Program-made: the position numbers and the translations under genes
In this document: one piece after another, positions 25,901-37,082 of the stretch
Layout: each line of letters begins with the position of its first letter
Numbering within the stretch: position 1 is the first letter of the stretch
Origin: Ciona intestinalis
Taxonomy: Eukaryota > Chordata > Ascidiacea > Phlebobranchia > Cionidae
Assembly (NCBI RefSeq): GCF_000224145.3
Contig: NW_004190425.2
Coordinates: forward strand, 534,070-598,069
Direction of reading: 5' to 3'
Length of the DNA stretch: 64,000 nt
The notes under the pieces: generated by a model
Told to the model about the DNA's origin: nothing
Database searches by the model: none
What the model saw: the letters and a program-made list of their open reading frames with translations, nothing else

Positions 25901-28844
25901 CTCAAAAAATAATTACTCACAAAGTAACATACCTGGTAACTTGTATGCTGGCACGAGGTGTTAAACCACTGTGATAACGACTGTCGTTTTCCGGCCACGC
26001 GAGGATAAAGTAAGTTACATTCATTCCATGTAGTAGCACTCCAGGTGTTGGGGCAATGGGCCAATCCTGGCCTACATCCTACGACCCAAGGAATGCCACA
26101 CTGCGGGACCTCACCCACATAGAATAGAATGGGTATAAAACAACACTTTACCCCTTCCGCAAAAAAAATAATTTTTCCAATAATTTTACAGTAACATAAT
26201 ACTAAAACAATGTTAATACTAATCTAAAACTACACACAAACATAAAGCATTTAGTGACCAAGCAAACAAGGAATAAACCACGTTGAACATTTTTGCACAA
26301 AGTTTATTGTTAAAACATTTAATATAAATATTTTTAATGGAACGTTTTATTTTGCAGTTCACACTAAACACAGAGACAGTTGTTGTGATGGTAGTGCCTC
26401 TAGTGTTGGATCTCATCGTGCTAATCACATGGTCTTGTATTGACCGCCTTGTTCAATCAAAATCAAAGCTTGCTCCATATGTAAGTTACGGAAAATTTAA
26501 GATTAAAAAAATAATTGGTTGACTGTTGAATGGTGAAGTTTTATATGCAATAAGGGCTAGTTACAAAAAGTTCTAATGCTTTTGAAAACATGCCATGTTT
26601 AAAATATATACAAACCTTATATACCAGATTTTGACTCGGAAAGTAACAGACCTAAACCCAAATACCACACTTAAAAAGATAAATGGTATTTAAATGTCCC
26701 AGAACTCATGTGTCATGAAGTTGTAGTATTTAATAACGTTTTCTAACAACTATATGTTTTCTAAATTAAGGAAGAAGGAGAAGTTATCATTAATCCAGAG
26801 TTAAAGAAATGTGTTTCTAATTACACAACAATATGGATTGGTGTAATGTTTGCTTATAAGGTAAGCATGACATGATATATATTTGCACTCAATACAACTT
26901 TTAATGTAACAAAAATTAAATGCAACATAAAACATAATAAAAAACAGATGCAAAATTAAAAAAGAAAAGTTTTATTAATATAATATATTTTTTTTTTATG
27001 TTAATACCATCCTTACCGTGTTCATGATATATATTTGCGCTCAATATATTTTAAATTTTAATGTAAATTAAAACAAAATGTAATAAAAAATAAATGCAAA
27101 AATAAAAAAAAAAAAAAATTTTATTAATATAATATAACATGTTTTATATTAATATTATCCTTACCAAGTTCTATGTACTGTAGGCAATTCAGTTATTACT
27201 TGGTTCATTCCTTGCTTATGAAAGTCGAAGTAAGATTGAAAGTAACAGTGACCACAAGACTGTAGCTGGTGCTGTGTACAACATAACGGTAACTATGAAA
27301 TTGTTAAGAACTGAAGATATAATTAAAAAAATAGGTGTGTAATTAGCTCATAATACGCAGCAAAAGTTGATTTATCGTATTGAATAAATGAATAGAACTT
27401 ATTTATCTTTGCGCAGCAAGGAGGGCTGTTAAAACATAGACGTTTTGTTTCATACACATCCTGCCCACTTGTTAGTTGCCGTGTCTAAACTTTGTGAGTA
27501 ATTATATATTTAAAAATATATGGCTGATACTCAAAACAACCCACAAGATAGGGTAATTGCTCTTAAGTGTCTTGACCAGAAAAAGACACTCCAACAACGG
27601 TAGTAGCGATGAGCCTTAAATCCATTGTGGCAGAGAATTTACTTTAACAATATTTACCTGAAGGTCCTCAGTCTTCTGTGTGCTCCAATCCTCATGATCT
27701 TAGGTGATGAACCAAATCTTTCCTTTCTTTTCCTTGCAACTCCTATCAATATGTGTACCATCACAAGCACTGCTATTATATTTATTCCAAAGGTAAATAT
27801 GTTGAAATGTAAATCAATTTAAAAAAATAATAATTGATCAGCATTTAATATTAATTCATCTGATATCCAGTTTGTTTGTAAAATAGGTGTCCTATATGTG
27901 CACTGCTTCCTATTGTCGATGCCTTTAAATGTACAATGAATGTGGTCAATAGTAAGGGGGGGACTTCTGAATGGCTTGTTGGGAACTAAGAAAATTTCAG
28001 CTGAGACAAAAAAAAATTGACAGACAAATTAATTTCGATTTTAAACTAAAGTAAAACTTAGCAATTACAAGTGTTTAAATTTATGGAACTGAGCCATTTT
28101 ATTCATTGGCACAAGTGTCTTTAAAAAAGAAGACAAAATATGAAATCCAAAATTAGAAATATTTAAACAAGTAGAATAACAAATTGTTGTTGCTGACAGT
28201 GGAGAGTATCTCGCAAGAAGCCAGAATTCAGACGAACAGGTTCAAATCGTTCTGCAGTTCAACGAGTACGACCACCTGCCAGCAACCATATTGAGTCAGA
28301 GGAACAAAAACTGGAACGTGAAAATCGAATTCTTCAGGAAAAAATTGCAGAAGTGAGTTATGAAAATTTTATCTGTATGTTGTTTAAAGAAATCAAAATA
28401 CACAATTTTATTTGTAGTGTAAAATGTCTCTTTCAGAAGACACCGAGAAGGACTTTTATATTGCATCTTACGATAAATGTAACATAACCATATCCTTTAC
28501 AATACACTCCATCAGGCTATAAGTGATTGGTACTGCAGTTTTTAAAACAAGCAGTTAACATTTATAAGATATTAATTATTTACTTCAACTAGACTTTTGT
28601 GTTTAACATGACCTCTGGTTCTATGTTAACTCCTTTAAGTACATTGTCCAAAAAAGTGTGTACTATTTTCTTACAAATACAATATTTCAAGCTTTTTGGT
28701 ATATTAAAGTTTAAGGATCATAAATTAATAATTTTTACACAGAAAAACAAACAGATAAATGAACTTCGTCAAAGAAAAATTGCAACAGAGAACATGAGCA
28801 ATGGGATACAAGAACTCACACCACAAGGCCAGGACTGTGAATAA
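16960..28844 (+). CDS. Metabotropic GABA-B receptor subunit (class C GPCR, subunit-1-like)
   Basis: About 799 residues. Exons: 16960-17041 (signal peptide), 17386-17525, 17912-18081, 19052-19184, 19379-19480, 19626-19691, then a three-exon block present twice (20533-20620, 21101-21204, 21581-21725 cut by the gap; and 22236-22323, 22896-22999, 23376-23596), 23921-24099, 24375-24527, 24891-25005, 25418-25561, 26358-26480, 26771-26860, 27184-27288, 27664-27792, 28200-28352, 28743-28844. The Venus-flytrap domain carries GCSSVST, YGASSPALSNR, FFRTHPSANLHNPTR, RIIVGLFYE, WFLIGWY and EEAPLAYDAIW, the last matching the agonist-contact region of GABA-B subunit 1. Seven hydrophobic segments run from ~24430 to 27790. 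The C-terminus is a coiled coil (EEQKLERENRILQEKIAE.. INELRQRKI), the known heterodimer interface. It couples extracellular GABA to Gi/o. The junction 22999/23376 is out of phase by one base, so a micro-exon or non-canonical site may be missing. Which of the duplicated exons is used is unresolved. Confidence 0.92.
17071..17262 (+). mobile_element. MITE-like element, ~190 bases (exemplar)
   Basis: Begins TAGTAGGGTGGGGAAAGGTG and ends with the inverted counterpart (..TCTTTCCCCACCTTACAAT). Internal landmarks shared by all copies: TAGCACA.AAT.TCC.AATATCCTGATCGTG, AACAATTAACAACGGTCTATGGGA and TTCTTTGTTTACTACCAAATG. Terminal inverted repeats plus small size and no coding capacity indicate a non-autonomous DNA transposon. 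Copies below are listed by position, with + meaning this orientation. Confidence 0.8.
17568..17736 (+). mobile_element. MITE-like element, GABA-B intron
   Basis: A shorter, more diverged copy (TATAGTACGGTGAGGTAGGA to TCCATCCTACTATATTAT). Confidence 0.65.
18107..18300 (+). mobile_element. MITE-like element, GABA-B intron
   Basis: Well preserved, from TGTAGGGGGAAGAAGGGACA to CATCTTCCCCCCGCCCCAC. It starts within 30 bases of the preceding splice donor. Confidence 0.75.
18712..18930 (-). mobile_element. SINE, GABA-B intron
   Basis: TTCTCGCGTGGCCGAAAGAC to GAATCATTACCTCATGGTTA. Confidence 0.65.
19829..20319 (+). mobile_element. Longer element (~490 bases) with MITE-type ends
   Basis: Starts TATAGTAGAGTGGGGAAAGT and ends ATTCCCACCCTACTATA, but the interior is longer and largely different from the ~190-base copies, so it may be a parent-type element or a nested insertion. 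The duplicated GABA-B block begins inside it. Confidence 0.5.
20090..21725 (+). repeat. Copy A of a duplicated ~1.7 kb block with three GABA-B exons
   Basis: From about GAATACACGCAAATAACACA onward this block aligns nearly base for base, introns included, with 21776-23524. In the three exons (337 shared coding bases) I count seven differences. Two change residues: Lys to Ile in the HGWHK segment and Ser to Pro at the start of the third exon. It ends abruptly at the gap, inside AYDAIWA. Its tandem CATTTCGCATTTATG-type array has fewer units than copy B. Confidence 0.85.
21726..21775. other. 50-base assembly gap between the duplicated GABA-B blocks
   Basis: Fifty Ns separate copy A from copy B. 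The gap cuts the third duplicated exon, and the sequence resumes near the start of the duplicated block. This is the pattern expected when two allelic contigs are joined end to end. Confidence 0.95.
21776..23524 (+). repeat. Copy B of the duplicated GABA-B exon block
   Basis: This copy carries the complete third exon (to 23596, running beyond the duplicated part) and joins onward to the rest of the receptor, so it is the copy used in the gene model. It also holds a short internal duplication (TAGTAATTTGCATGCCATAC twice near 22010-22060). Confidence 0.85.
22695..22865 (+). repeat. Short tandem array, ~35-base unit, in a GABA-B intron
   Basis: About five imperfect units around CATTTCGCATTTATGTATTT with ACCAAAACTAAGAA between them. 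The equivalent array in copy A (20985-21080) has two to three units, so the unit number differs between the two copies. Confidence 0.7.
24643..24815 (+). mobile_element. SINE, GABA-B intron
   Basis: Diverged head and body (AGTGGCACAGTGGTTATCTG to TTGTCTGCCATACATAAAAA). Confidence 0.55.
25180..25390 (-). mobile_element. SINE, GABA-B intron
   Basis: TTTATCCTTGTGTGGCCGTA to TAGTGATCGCTTGGTTGGAG; head missing. Confidence 0.6.
25765..26025 (+). mobile_element. tRNA-derived SINE (exemplar, nearly full)
   Basis: The head has RNA polymerase III promoter-like boxes: TGGCTCAGTGGTTAGCGCGC (A box) and GATGGGTTCAAGGCTC (B box). The body has ACCATTGTGGGC, AAAGACACCAAATGACAATT and AAATAATTACTCACAAAGTA. 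The tail has GGTAACTTGTATGCTGGCAC, AACGACTGTCGTTTTCCGGC and CACGCGAGGATAAAGTAAGT. Other copies below share these landmarks. Confidence 0.8.
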
Positions 28845-28906
28845 AATTTTCCAAAAATTGTTGTTGTTATATATTGTTGTAAACAAAAACTGTGAGACTG
28901 TTTCGT

Positions 28907-28912
28907 AATAAA
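28907..28912 (+). terminator. Poly(A) signal of the GABA-B receptor gene
   Basis: AATAAA 63 bases after the stop. Another AATAAA overlaps the stop codon itself (28840-28845). The interval 28845-29339 separates two convergent genes. I see no gene in it, only this signal and, for the opposite strand, a complement of AATAAA at 29233-29238. Confidence 0.6.
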
Positions 28913-29232
28913 TGTTGTTTCGAGAATTTCTTTGCTTTGTCTTTAAAAGTCACATGCACTTTAACAAGGCTCGATTTCTAAGACTACAAAATTTAGAATT
29001 TTAATTAGAAATTTATATTTCTTTAAAAAAACTTGAGAACTGGCATGCTGTTGGTTTTGGCTGAAATTCAGCTCTGCATTTAATGTCCATCGACCATCAC
29101 AGACATTTTATGTCAAATTTGTCTTAGATATTTTGGGTCCGTAACAGACATTTTATTTTGCTATAGGAATGTTAAAGCGTCTCATAGATATTTCAACTTT
29201 TGTATGCATATAGATATATTTTATCTCCTATA

Positions 29233-29238
29233 TTTATT
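29233..29238 (-). terminator. Poly(A) signal of the olfactomedin gene
   Basis: TTTATT on the plus strand (AATAAA on the coding strand), about 100 bases past the stop codon. Confidence 0.5.
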
Positions 29239-29339
29239 AGAATAATATAAGTTTCAGTCAACTTTAATTTCATGACAACAAGTTGAAACCAATAACAGTA
29301 GAAATAAGAAAGCAGTAAAGATGCAGCGTTATAAAATAA

Positions 29340-32300
29340 TTACAAGTTGAATAAAACATCATAAGTAACCAAGTTTCCCCGATCCCATGCATACAACTTG
29401 TTGTCTGTTGGATTATAATCTAGCATCGTTACAAACATAAATCTGAAACAAAAACATCAAAGTTAGGTTTGTAGGCTGTGAGGCCCAAAACTGAATTAAA
29501 ACCAAGTTATGAGGCTTCTTACTTAGTTTTAATTTCAATTTTTGGATAAAACGTGGTTTGTGTTGTTGTGTCAAATGCAAAACTAAATGAATTCTTTGAT
29601 ATTTCATGTCTTTGCAACACATACAACACGCCTCGTGCAATAAAAGCATTGCCGCTATCTTTCTTCTTACATCTGGTTTTCCATGTTGATAAAATCTAAA
29701 ACAAACAATATTTTAAAAACATCCAGCAACAGTATTTATATAGTGTGGTTATGTGTGTTAAGATAGTGGATGGAAGGAATGTTTTGTCTAGTTCAATTTG
29801 ATGCAAAAATTTAGAAAACAAGATTTTAAACAGTAATCATTTTTCTATGTTTGTCTGTTACATTTTGTTGCAAGAATTTGGAAATAATATTTTCAAAAAT
29901 AAACAAATGTTTTTCTTCTTTGATATATCCTCTTAAATGTCCAAACTGCATTTTTATGAGTATTTCAATTCACAGGAAGCCCTAATTAACAAAATGATTT
30001 CAGAGGGTTTGTTCTAAAATACAGATTCTGACATTAAGGAACTATTAGTTTAAAACGCGAGCATAAAAAAATATGTTTATAAACATTGAAAGCAAGTTTG
30101 GTGAGTTGAGAATGGACACAAATAAAGTTAATAATAAGATAAAAAACAAGGTGCGTGAAATGACACTGTCTTTACTACTTTAAGTTGCCCCATCCTTTTA
30201 GTATAGGCCTAAATAGATAATAATAAACAAAATTGTTTTTTTTTTAACACTTATCTTTTAACATCAATACCTACTTTTAATGATAATACATCCAACTGAC
30301 TTATCACAATATTCCATTCATTTTCTTGTGTCGCATAAATAACCCATAAGCCAGTTTCATCTGCAGCAAAATCAATATCACTACTTCCACCCCAAGTATA
30401 TGGGGATTGGTTGGCAAAACCTGCACCACTGAGGTTTCGTTCAGCTTTTATTTCATGGTCTGTAATGCTACATCGAACAATTGTTGACGTGTTGAATCTG
30501 TTTGAATAATGTCATACAAAAGGGTGGGACAGACAGGACACCTTTTGCACATAATATCCTAATATCTTAATCGTGTTTTAAACACTTAATAGCGGTCTAT
30601 GGGAGTCTTGAGAATACAGTTTTATAAATCTTTGAATTTTCTTTGTACACCACCAAAAGTGATGACAGAGGAATGAAAACTTGTCCAATTTTACCCCACC
30701 GTACTATATATACCTGTGTGTTTTACAGGAAACTATATTAAATAAATATGCTGTTGTTTTAATGCATTTTAAAGCCATGAATTCAAAGTCATTAATTCCG
30801 AAGTTCAAACTCTTTTTGTCCCAAACCAACATCACCTATACATGAATCAGTATATGGTGTCTCTCTTCAGTTAATAACCAATAACTTGGTCATTTTGTCA
30901 ATTTTAGATTTGAACTTTTCAGGAGACAGTAATTAACACTTCTTATTAGACTATTAGAAGATACAGTAATCGTCACTTAATATTCGCGTGGTAACTGCCA
31001 CTGACAACCCATTGGCCACATTATGCATTAGCTTCATACACTTCAACCCCAAGGCTTACCAAGTACAAATATCTCACTTGTTGTAGTAAATGCTGCCATT
31101 CAATACCACATGACCTGTTCCTCCCCAATCATAAGGAAGTATTATATCATGTGATGGATCCTTTTCAGTTGCATCAGTATAAACATGAACGCGATTATTT
31201 CCAAAATGTTTTTCAAACACAAAAATTTTTCGATTTCTTGACATTGAATCCTACAATGGCAACAACATAAGCTTAGGTACGGAATATGTCTAACGCTTTT
31301 TTTATTTTTTATACAATAATATTAACTTTATTTGACTCTTCGATTGCGTTGGCAAGGATTTACAAATATTTTAAATGAAAAGACATAGCGACAAAATAAC
31401 AGTTGTTAATACAGTGAGTGGACATTGAATAATAATAATAATAGCGCAGTAGGATAGTTTTAGTTGTGACATTACATGACAAGTTAAAACAATAGTAACC
31501 TAACAGGGATATTTGCAATATTCGTCTACCTAGTAAAATGACACATATCTGTTAAAATTTAAATCAGCTCTATTATAACGTTTCTATTTTTTTTTATAAA
31601 TTTTACTGTTCTACTTTCTATGTTACTATATTCTTGGCTCAACCAGTGTGTGTTTCATGTTATTTCTATGTTGTAGTATATACTAATTCTCTGAATTGTG
31701 GCAGTGGTTAAAAATATACTGGACTTGAATTGTGCATGGTGTGCTGTTAACATCAAAGTATGAATGTAACTTACGTTATCCACGCGTGGCCGGTAAACGA
31801 CAGTTGTTATTACGCGGGTTTAACACCTCGGGCCAGCCTACGAGTTACCATGTATGTTACTTTGTTGGTAATTATTTTTTGGGGGATTTAATTGCCGTTA
31901 AGTGTCTTGCCCAAAGACACATAGGGCCACAATGGCAGCAACGTCGAGCCTTGAACGTGAACCCATTACCTTTAGGTTACAGGCTTCTATTCAGTAAGAG
32001 TTAAAGACTCTTGTAACAGAATAAAGACTTCCAACAATATCTACCACACAGCTTACCTTCATCCAAGCTCCAACAGCTTCCATGGAAGTTCTGTAAACTA
32101 CTGGGACACCAATATGAGATATAACTGACACATGCCGTGGGACAGTCTGAAAAGGTGTTATTTTATATTAGATAACAAACATTTTATGTTCACTGTATAT
32201 AAACGAAAGTTATTTTATCACCATAATCTTACAGGGTAACACAATATGGCTAGTTTTAACAATTGTTTATCCAATCAACGAAATTTATAAATCCTTTTTT

Positions 32301-33176
32301 ATGCTCAATTGTATTTTAATCGTAAGCTTAACAACTGTAAGTTTCTTTTGGACTTTATTTACAAACATTTATTTTTTAAGTCAATTCGACAGTATTTTTG
32401 GAAAAATAATAAACTTAATTATCTAGTACAGTTTATATTATGTCGATGGTCCAATTATCCCCATTTGCTATGTGATATGGGATTTCTATGAGCATCATGA
32501 AATAACCCTTGTTCATATATACAGACTGTGATGTCAATTATTTGAATACACAACACATAGCATGTTATACAATGATAGCAAACATATGTCAATGAGGTCT
32601 TACATTTAAAGTAAAAAAGTATAAACTAAAAAGAACAAGAAATTAAATATTAAAAACGTTTATATTAAAAAGAACAGAAAGTTACACTTTTATATGCATC
32701 TTGGTCATTTTTTGTATAATAACTCATTTAAGCTTGAATAAATCATACCTTTAGCATTTTTGTTGAAGTGATGAGTGGATTAAAAGTTTGCGTTGTCTCG
32801 TCTGTAACAACATCTTGGAATGATTTAAATATTAGATGGTTTTTAATCTGTAAAAGGGGATTACAATTTTTCTGATGCTCGTAATTAATAACCAAGATTT
32901 AAGGCTTATTTACCCTTGCTGATGATAACCTTCTGTTAATAAATCGATAAAAAATTGCTCTTGGTGCTTTCAACTTTCGATCGGACTTTAGAACAAGTAG
33001 AGCTGAGCAAGCCACCACGAAAAACAAAGTGAAGAAAAATGAAGCATTTTTATTCGCCTGAAATAAAAAAAATATCAAGTTAATGAAAATAAAATACACC
33101 ACACTACAAAACCATTGTTTCTTACCGATTTTTTTGAACGCTTTCTAACTTTTAAAATATTTTGAACCTTTGCCAT
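29340..33176 (-). CDS. Type II membrane protein with olfactomedin domain (gliomedin/olfactomedin-like)
   Basis: 351 residues in eight in-phase exons: 33176-33126, 33057-32914, 32847-32749, 32146-32057, 31250-31078, 30497-30275, 29695-29523, 29442-29340. Starts MAKVQNILKVRKRSKK, then one hydrophobic segment (SFFFTLFFVVACSALLVL, ~23-40) with a basic cytoplasmic side, which implies type II topology. A linker leads to an olfactomedin domain (~99-351): VGAWMKDSM, WGGTGHVVLNGSIYY, YTWGGSSDIDFAADETGLWV, TRCKKKDSGNAFIARGVLYV and the terminal MLDYNP..LYAWDRGNLVTY. Such five-bladed propellers act extracellularly in matrix and cell adhesion. No collagen or coiled-coil region is evident between membrane and propeller, unlike vertebrate gliomedin. 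It converges with the GABA-B gene and diverges from the lectin gene. Confidence 0.9.
30518..30710 (+). mobile_element. MITE-like element, olfactomedin gene intron
   Basis: AGGGTGGGACAGACAGGACA to TTTTACCCCACCGTACTATA. Confidence 0.7.
31755..31985 (-). mobile_element. SINE, olfactomedin gene intron
   Basis: ATGTAACTTACGTTATCCAC to AACCCATTACCTTTAGGTTA. Confidence 0.7.
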
Positions 33177-34106
33177 ATTGGTTTAAATCAAAAAAGAGAA
33201 ACATGTGTAAAAGCATGCACATGAAACAATGGAAATGTGCTTTACTACTAACATGGCCATGTAATCAGATAAACCTATATGAAAAATTTCTTACTAACAT
33301 TCCAAACCATCTGTAATAAAAACCTGCTTTCTAAGTATGAAATACAACTTTCCGTACACAGTATTTGTTACTTGCAGTAAATGCCCCCTGGCTGTTGTGT
33401 ATCAGTATATCAATAACGTGCGTTACCGTGACATTATATCTACGATTCTGCGGTGCTTAAGACAAATTTAAACACGGGAACTTTAAAATTACACCTTTTT
33501 TAAAACATAAATGTGAAAACTTTGATTTCATCAAAAATATATACGCGAACACAGGAGAGAGAATTGATCTTAGCTTTGCTATGTTATGTTACAATTTGTT
33601 ACACAGCCATTGTCATTTACCCTTCCTTTTCATTAATAAATGTAACAAATACCTTAATTACCTACACACATAAATTATCATATGTTTTACAGTAAGTTTA
33701 ATTTGGGTTGCGTGTATGTTTGATTTTAAAATATAATCAAACCCATTATGGACATTATGCGTATGAGACATGCCTGTATTTGGCTGTATATATAGGACTG
33801 TAGCTTTATTCTTAAAAGTTTATGACTATAACTAAGTATCAGTTAAACCAATCTATTGCAAAGTGGAATAAAAAATCTGACCCTTGTTATAATTCTTAGA
33901 TTGCACATTCTGACATTTGAGCTGAGTTTGAGTAAACTTAGTTGACGTATACAACATTACGCTGCTTTGTCTAAATTTATAGGAAAATATGTGACAGAAG
34001 CAAGACATTTCTCATGAAAACAAAACCAGAAAGTAATGTCACAGAAATAAAGTTATTATGCAACAAGTCAGTTAATGTTGCTGTGTACATACTATAGAAA
34101 GTCAAA
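33177..34106. other. Divergent intergenic region, olfactomedin gene / lectin gene
   Basis: 930 bases between the two start codons and so the likely site of both promoters. I see no convincing gene. The part from about 33833 (ATCAGTTAAACCAATCTATTGC) is the left edge of a block repeated near 36333. Confidence 0.6.
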
Positions 34107-35528
34107 ATGAATTATCGAACAATTTTCATTTTGTTTCTAGTTTTGGACTATAGCACAGGTAAAAGAAATCTTTTTTTATATTATTATACCAATCATATAT
34201 TATTCAGAATAAACAAATTTGAATATAGTATTATAGTAATATTTTATCTGTATTTACAGTGATAGTAGGCATATTACAATGTAGTAGTAAAAGAGTAGTA
34301 ACATTTTCTTAATTCTTTGCAACAGACGCAAATAGAAGCGCCAAATTATACTATTCTAAACTATACGCTAACATTTAACAAATATTCTTACAGCAATAAT
34401 AAACACATTTAACAAAGAATGGGATGGGCTTTTATCTTCACACAAACCAAAGCTCTGCCTTACAATAAAGTATGGAATTTGCATACCTCATCTGCCATAT
34501 ACCGCTTCTGTGACTGCTACACAATCAGGCAGTATTGAATCATATACTTTCAATGCATCTGTAGCAGAAATATTGGAATCTATGTTCATTGTCTGTATAG
34601 AACGAACTGATCAAGCAAAGGGATGGCCGAAAGTTATGTTTCAGTTAAATTGGAGCGTTAAGATAGGTAAGAATTTGCTGTAACTTTTTTAAAAGGCAAA
34701 AAAACTGTGCTGACAGACTGGCAAGTGGATTCTCAAATTATTTATAAAAGTGTTAATAAGTAAATACTACATTTAATATGGTATAATTTGTTTTATAGGA
34801 TTTTGCTTCTAACTTCCACAGCCTTCCTTGCGTTTATTGTCTGTTTACAGGTCAAGGTGGTATTAACTACAAGGGTTCTTACATAAATTTGTTTTTCACA
34901 TCCGGTATCACGAAATACAACAAGGCAGGTTCTGCCCATTCATGCTCAGATGCAGGGGGAAAATTAGTGGATATTGCCGACAAGGAAATGTACGATGCTA
35001 TTTATAACTACGTGGCTACTACTTTCAATTCCGGAACTCAGAGTTTTGTAACCGTTTGGACAGGAATGAATTATGACAGGCTGGTGAGATGAATATTTAC
35101 AAGTATTGCAAATCCTAATGCTTTAATAACCTCAGTGGATAATTAAAAGTAGTTATAACAGTGTTTGATTTTAAACAAATGTTATTATACAATGCTGCGA
35201 CTGATTATTTAGGCACTTTCTTTTTGACACCTAGTTGAAACAATAACAATCAAGTGCCTCAGACAATCACACCCACACCACAACGATATCACCATTGCGA
35301 TGTAAATAATTTCACTAATTCTTTCGAAATTGACTTTAGACAGGAAAAGTAACACAAAGTAATGGGCAACCTGGCTATAACGGAAACTGGAAACATGGGA
35401 CACCAAACGACCATTCTGGAAGAAATTCTATCATAATACATGTTGATACAACTGGTGCATCGTCTGGGGTAGGGTTTGTCAACACTGACGATGCTTTGAG
35501 TGCAGTACCACTATGTATGTACGATTAG
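34107..35528 (+). CDS. Small secreted protein with C-type-lectin-like domain
   Basis: 248 residues, exons 34107-34158, 34394-34666, 34851-35083, 35340-35528, all in phase. A signal peptide (MNYRTIFILFLVLDYSTG) is followed by a ~90-residue segment with Cys in LCLTIKYGICIP and FIVCIERT that I cannot assign. A lectin-like domain follows: HSCSDAGGKLVDIADKEMYDAI (first conserved Cys and helix), FVTVWTGMNYD (the WIGL-like strand), and a C-terminal ALSAVPLCMYD. The usual penultimate Cys and any EPN/QPD or WND calcium motif are missing, so sugar binding of the classical kind is unlikely. Decayed copies of its first intron and promoter lie downstream (36333-36795). Confidence 0.75.
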
Positions 35529-35845
35529 CAAGTTACCACACCACGCATGCATGAGATGATGTATATTTTCACAACCAAATTTTACCATTTTTTATCATGC
35601 ATTCATAAAGAAATAAGCAACATATAAAAAAGGTTTGTAAGTAGAAACCTGTGTTAAACATATTTGTATGCCCTCAAAAACTTAGAATTGTTGTATCATT
35701 ACTTCCTTTTGTACAAAATACATATATAAGTTAAGTTTTTGTGTTATACTGTAGAAAGCCTTCCCTTATACTCATATAAAAATTATAGTCACTTATAGAC
35801 TATAAGTCATAGTCATATGCAAGTATAGTCATATGAAAAACTTAT

Positions 35846-35851
35846 AATAAA
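35846..35851 (+). terminator. Possible poly(A) signal of the lectin-like gene
   Basis: AATAAA about 320 bases past the stop. It is the first match after the gene, in AT-rich DNA, so confidence is low. Confidence 0.35.
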
Positions 35852-35979
35852 TATACAAAAAAACATACTTTTTTCAAAAAATTCTTTCATCGCATACATA
35901 TGATAAGACAATCTTAATAATATATGCAACATGTGATACAAACTCTTTTAACTATCTCTGTAGCCTATGCCTATGATTA

Positions 35980-36139
35980 CAATTCTATAACTGTGACCCT
36001 GGAAAATACTTTGATTGTACAACAACATATAGTAGTGTTTCCTACTGGTATGTTACTGGAAAGTTATAAAACTCAAAAGTTTGCCCAGGTTATTATTGTA
36101 ATAGATAATGTACGTTGAAATTGCACAGTTGGTATTTGG
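35980..36139 (+). pseudogene. Decayed copy of ASIC first coding exon
   Basis: Aligns with 37115-37265: the frame CDPGKYFDCTTTYSSVSYWY corresponds to the channel's CGPEKYFASKTTCGGVSYWC, and KTQKFAQVIIVI to KTQKFAWVIIVL. The two parts are in different frames because of an indel, and the first frame meets a stop right after TGKL. Similarity continues past the exon end (GAAATTGCACAGTTGG against GAAATTGCACAATTGC), so it is a genomic duplicate and not a retrocopy. No further channel exons follow before 36300. Confidence 0.8.
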
Positions 36140-36389
36140 TAATACATTTTGATTTCTTTCATTCTACAACAGTAGCTGCTGGTTTAGTTTTTTAAGCATA
36201 AAATATTATGCGTGGTAATTGGTAAGCGTACAGGATGTATATGAAATGAAACACCTGTGTTATAATAACCGTCTGCCTGCCCTTGTCCTGCCACATGAAA
36301 ATAAATAAGTTACATTTATTCATTCATTTAAGTAAGAATTCATCAGTTAATTCAATCTATTGCAATTTGGATTTGAAGGGTAATGTAGG

Positions 36390-36440
36390 CTAAGGGTGGT
36401 ATGCAGAAATTTAAGTCTACTTTCTGCATACCACCCTTAG
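36390..36440. repeat. Perfect 20-base inverted repeat (hairpin)
   Basis: Arms CTAAGGGTGGTATGCAGAAA (36390-36409) and its exact reverse complement (36421-36440), separated by an 11-base loop. The arms have no mismatches. It lies inside the decayed lectin/ASIC duplicate and matches no repeat family in this window. Confidence 0.9.
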
Positions 36441-36574
36441 TTTTGAAATGTCACTCGGATGAACTTAAAATATAGTTTCTGGAATGGCATTCATTCAGCA
36501 CAGGTGAAACAAATATTTCAAAAAAATGTATATTAATCACATATATTATGGTGAGTAAATCAAAGTTACCACAT

Positions 36575-36795
36575 TTAAATATATTATAGTAATAGTTTAG
36601 CAGTATTTACAGTAATAAAACTAGAATATACAGATAGTGTTGGGTGCAAAAACGTGCAATGGTAAAAAATCAGTAGGCCTAACATTTTTTCAACCACTTG
36701 CAACAGAAGCAGATACAAGGGCCAAATTATACTCTTATAAACTATTTGCTTAATAAAGCTAATGTTCCTCATAGCTTTAATAAACACTATTAATG
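36575..36795 (+). pseudogene. Decayed copy of the 5' part of the lectin-like gene
   Basis: Shares with 34220-34410 the run TTGCAACAGA.GCA..TA.AAG.GCCAAATTATACT and the acceptor-proximal AATAAACAC. Further upstream, 36333-36375 matches the lectin gene's promoter side at 33833-33875. No open lectin frame remains. Confidence 0.65.
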
Positions 36796-37082
36796 TGTGG
36801 CAATCACATCTCTGGAAAATAGTCATATGAAGAATTAATAATACTAATAAAAGAACATCTTAAGTTCGTGTCATGACAATTTTTATTAATTTGACTGATA
36901 CATGGGACATATGTTTTCACTTTCACGCTGGCCAATTATTAGAATTCTAAAACTGAAAATTGATACCATTTGATCATATTACACCTTGCTACCTTTGAAT
37001 TAAAAAGCTCTGACTGTATTAACGTTATGAGAAGTGTATCGTACATAGTTATCTTTGTTTGAGATACTTCAGTAAAAATAAA

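Noticed and set aside
35980..36139. Alternative first exon of the ASIC gene
   Set aside because: The frame is broken by an indel and a stop, and the similarity runs on into the following intron, so it is a decayed duplicate.
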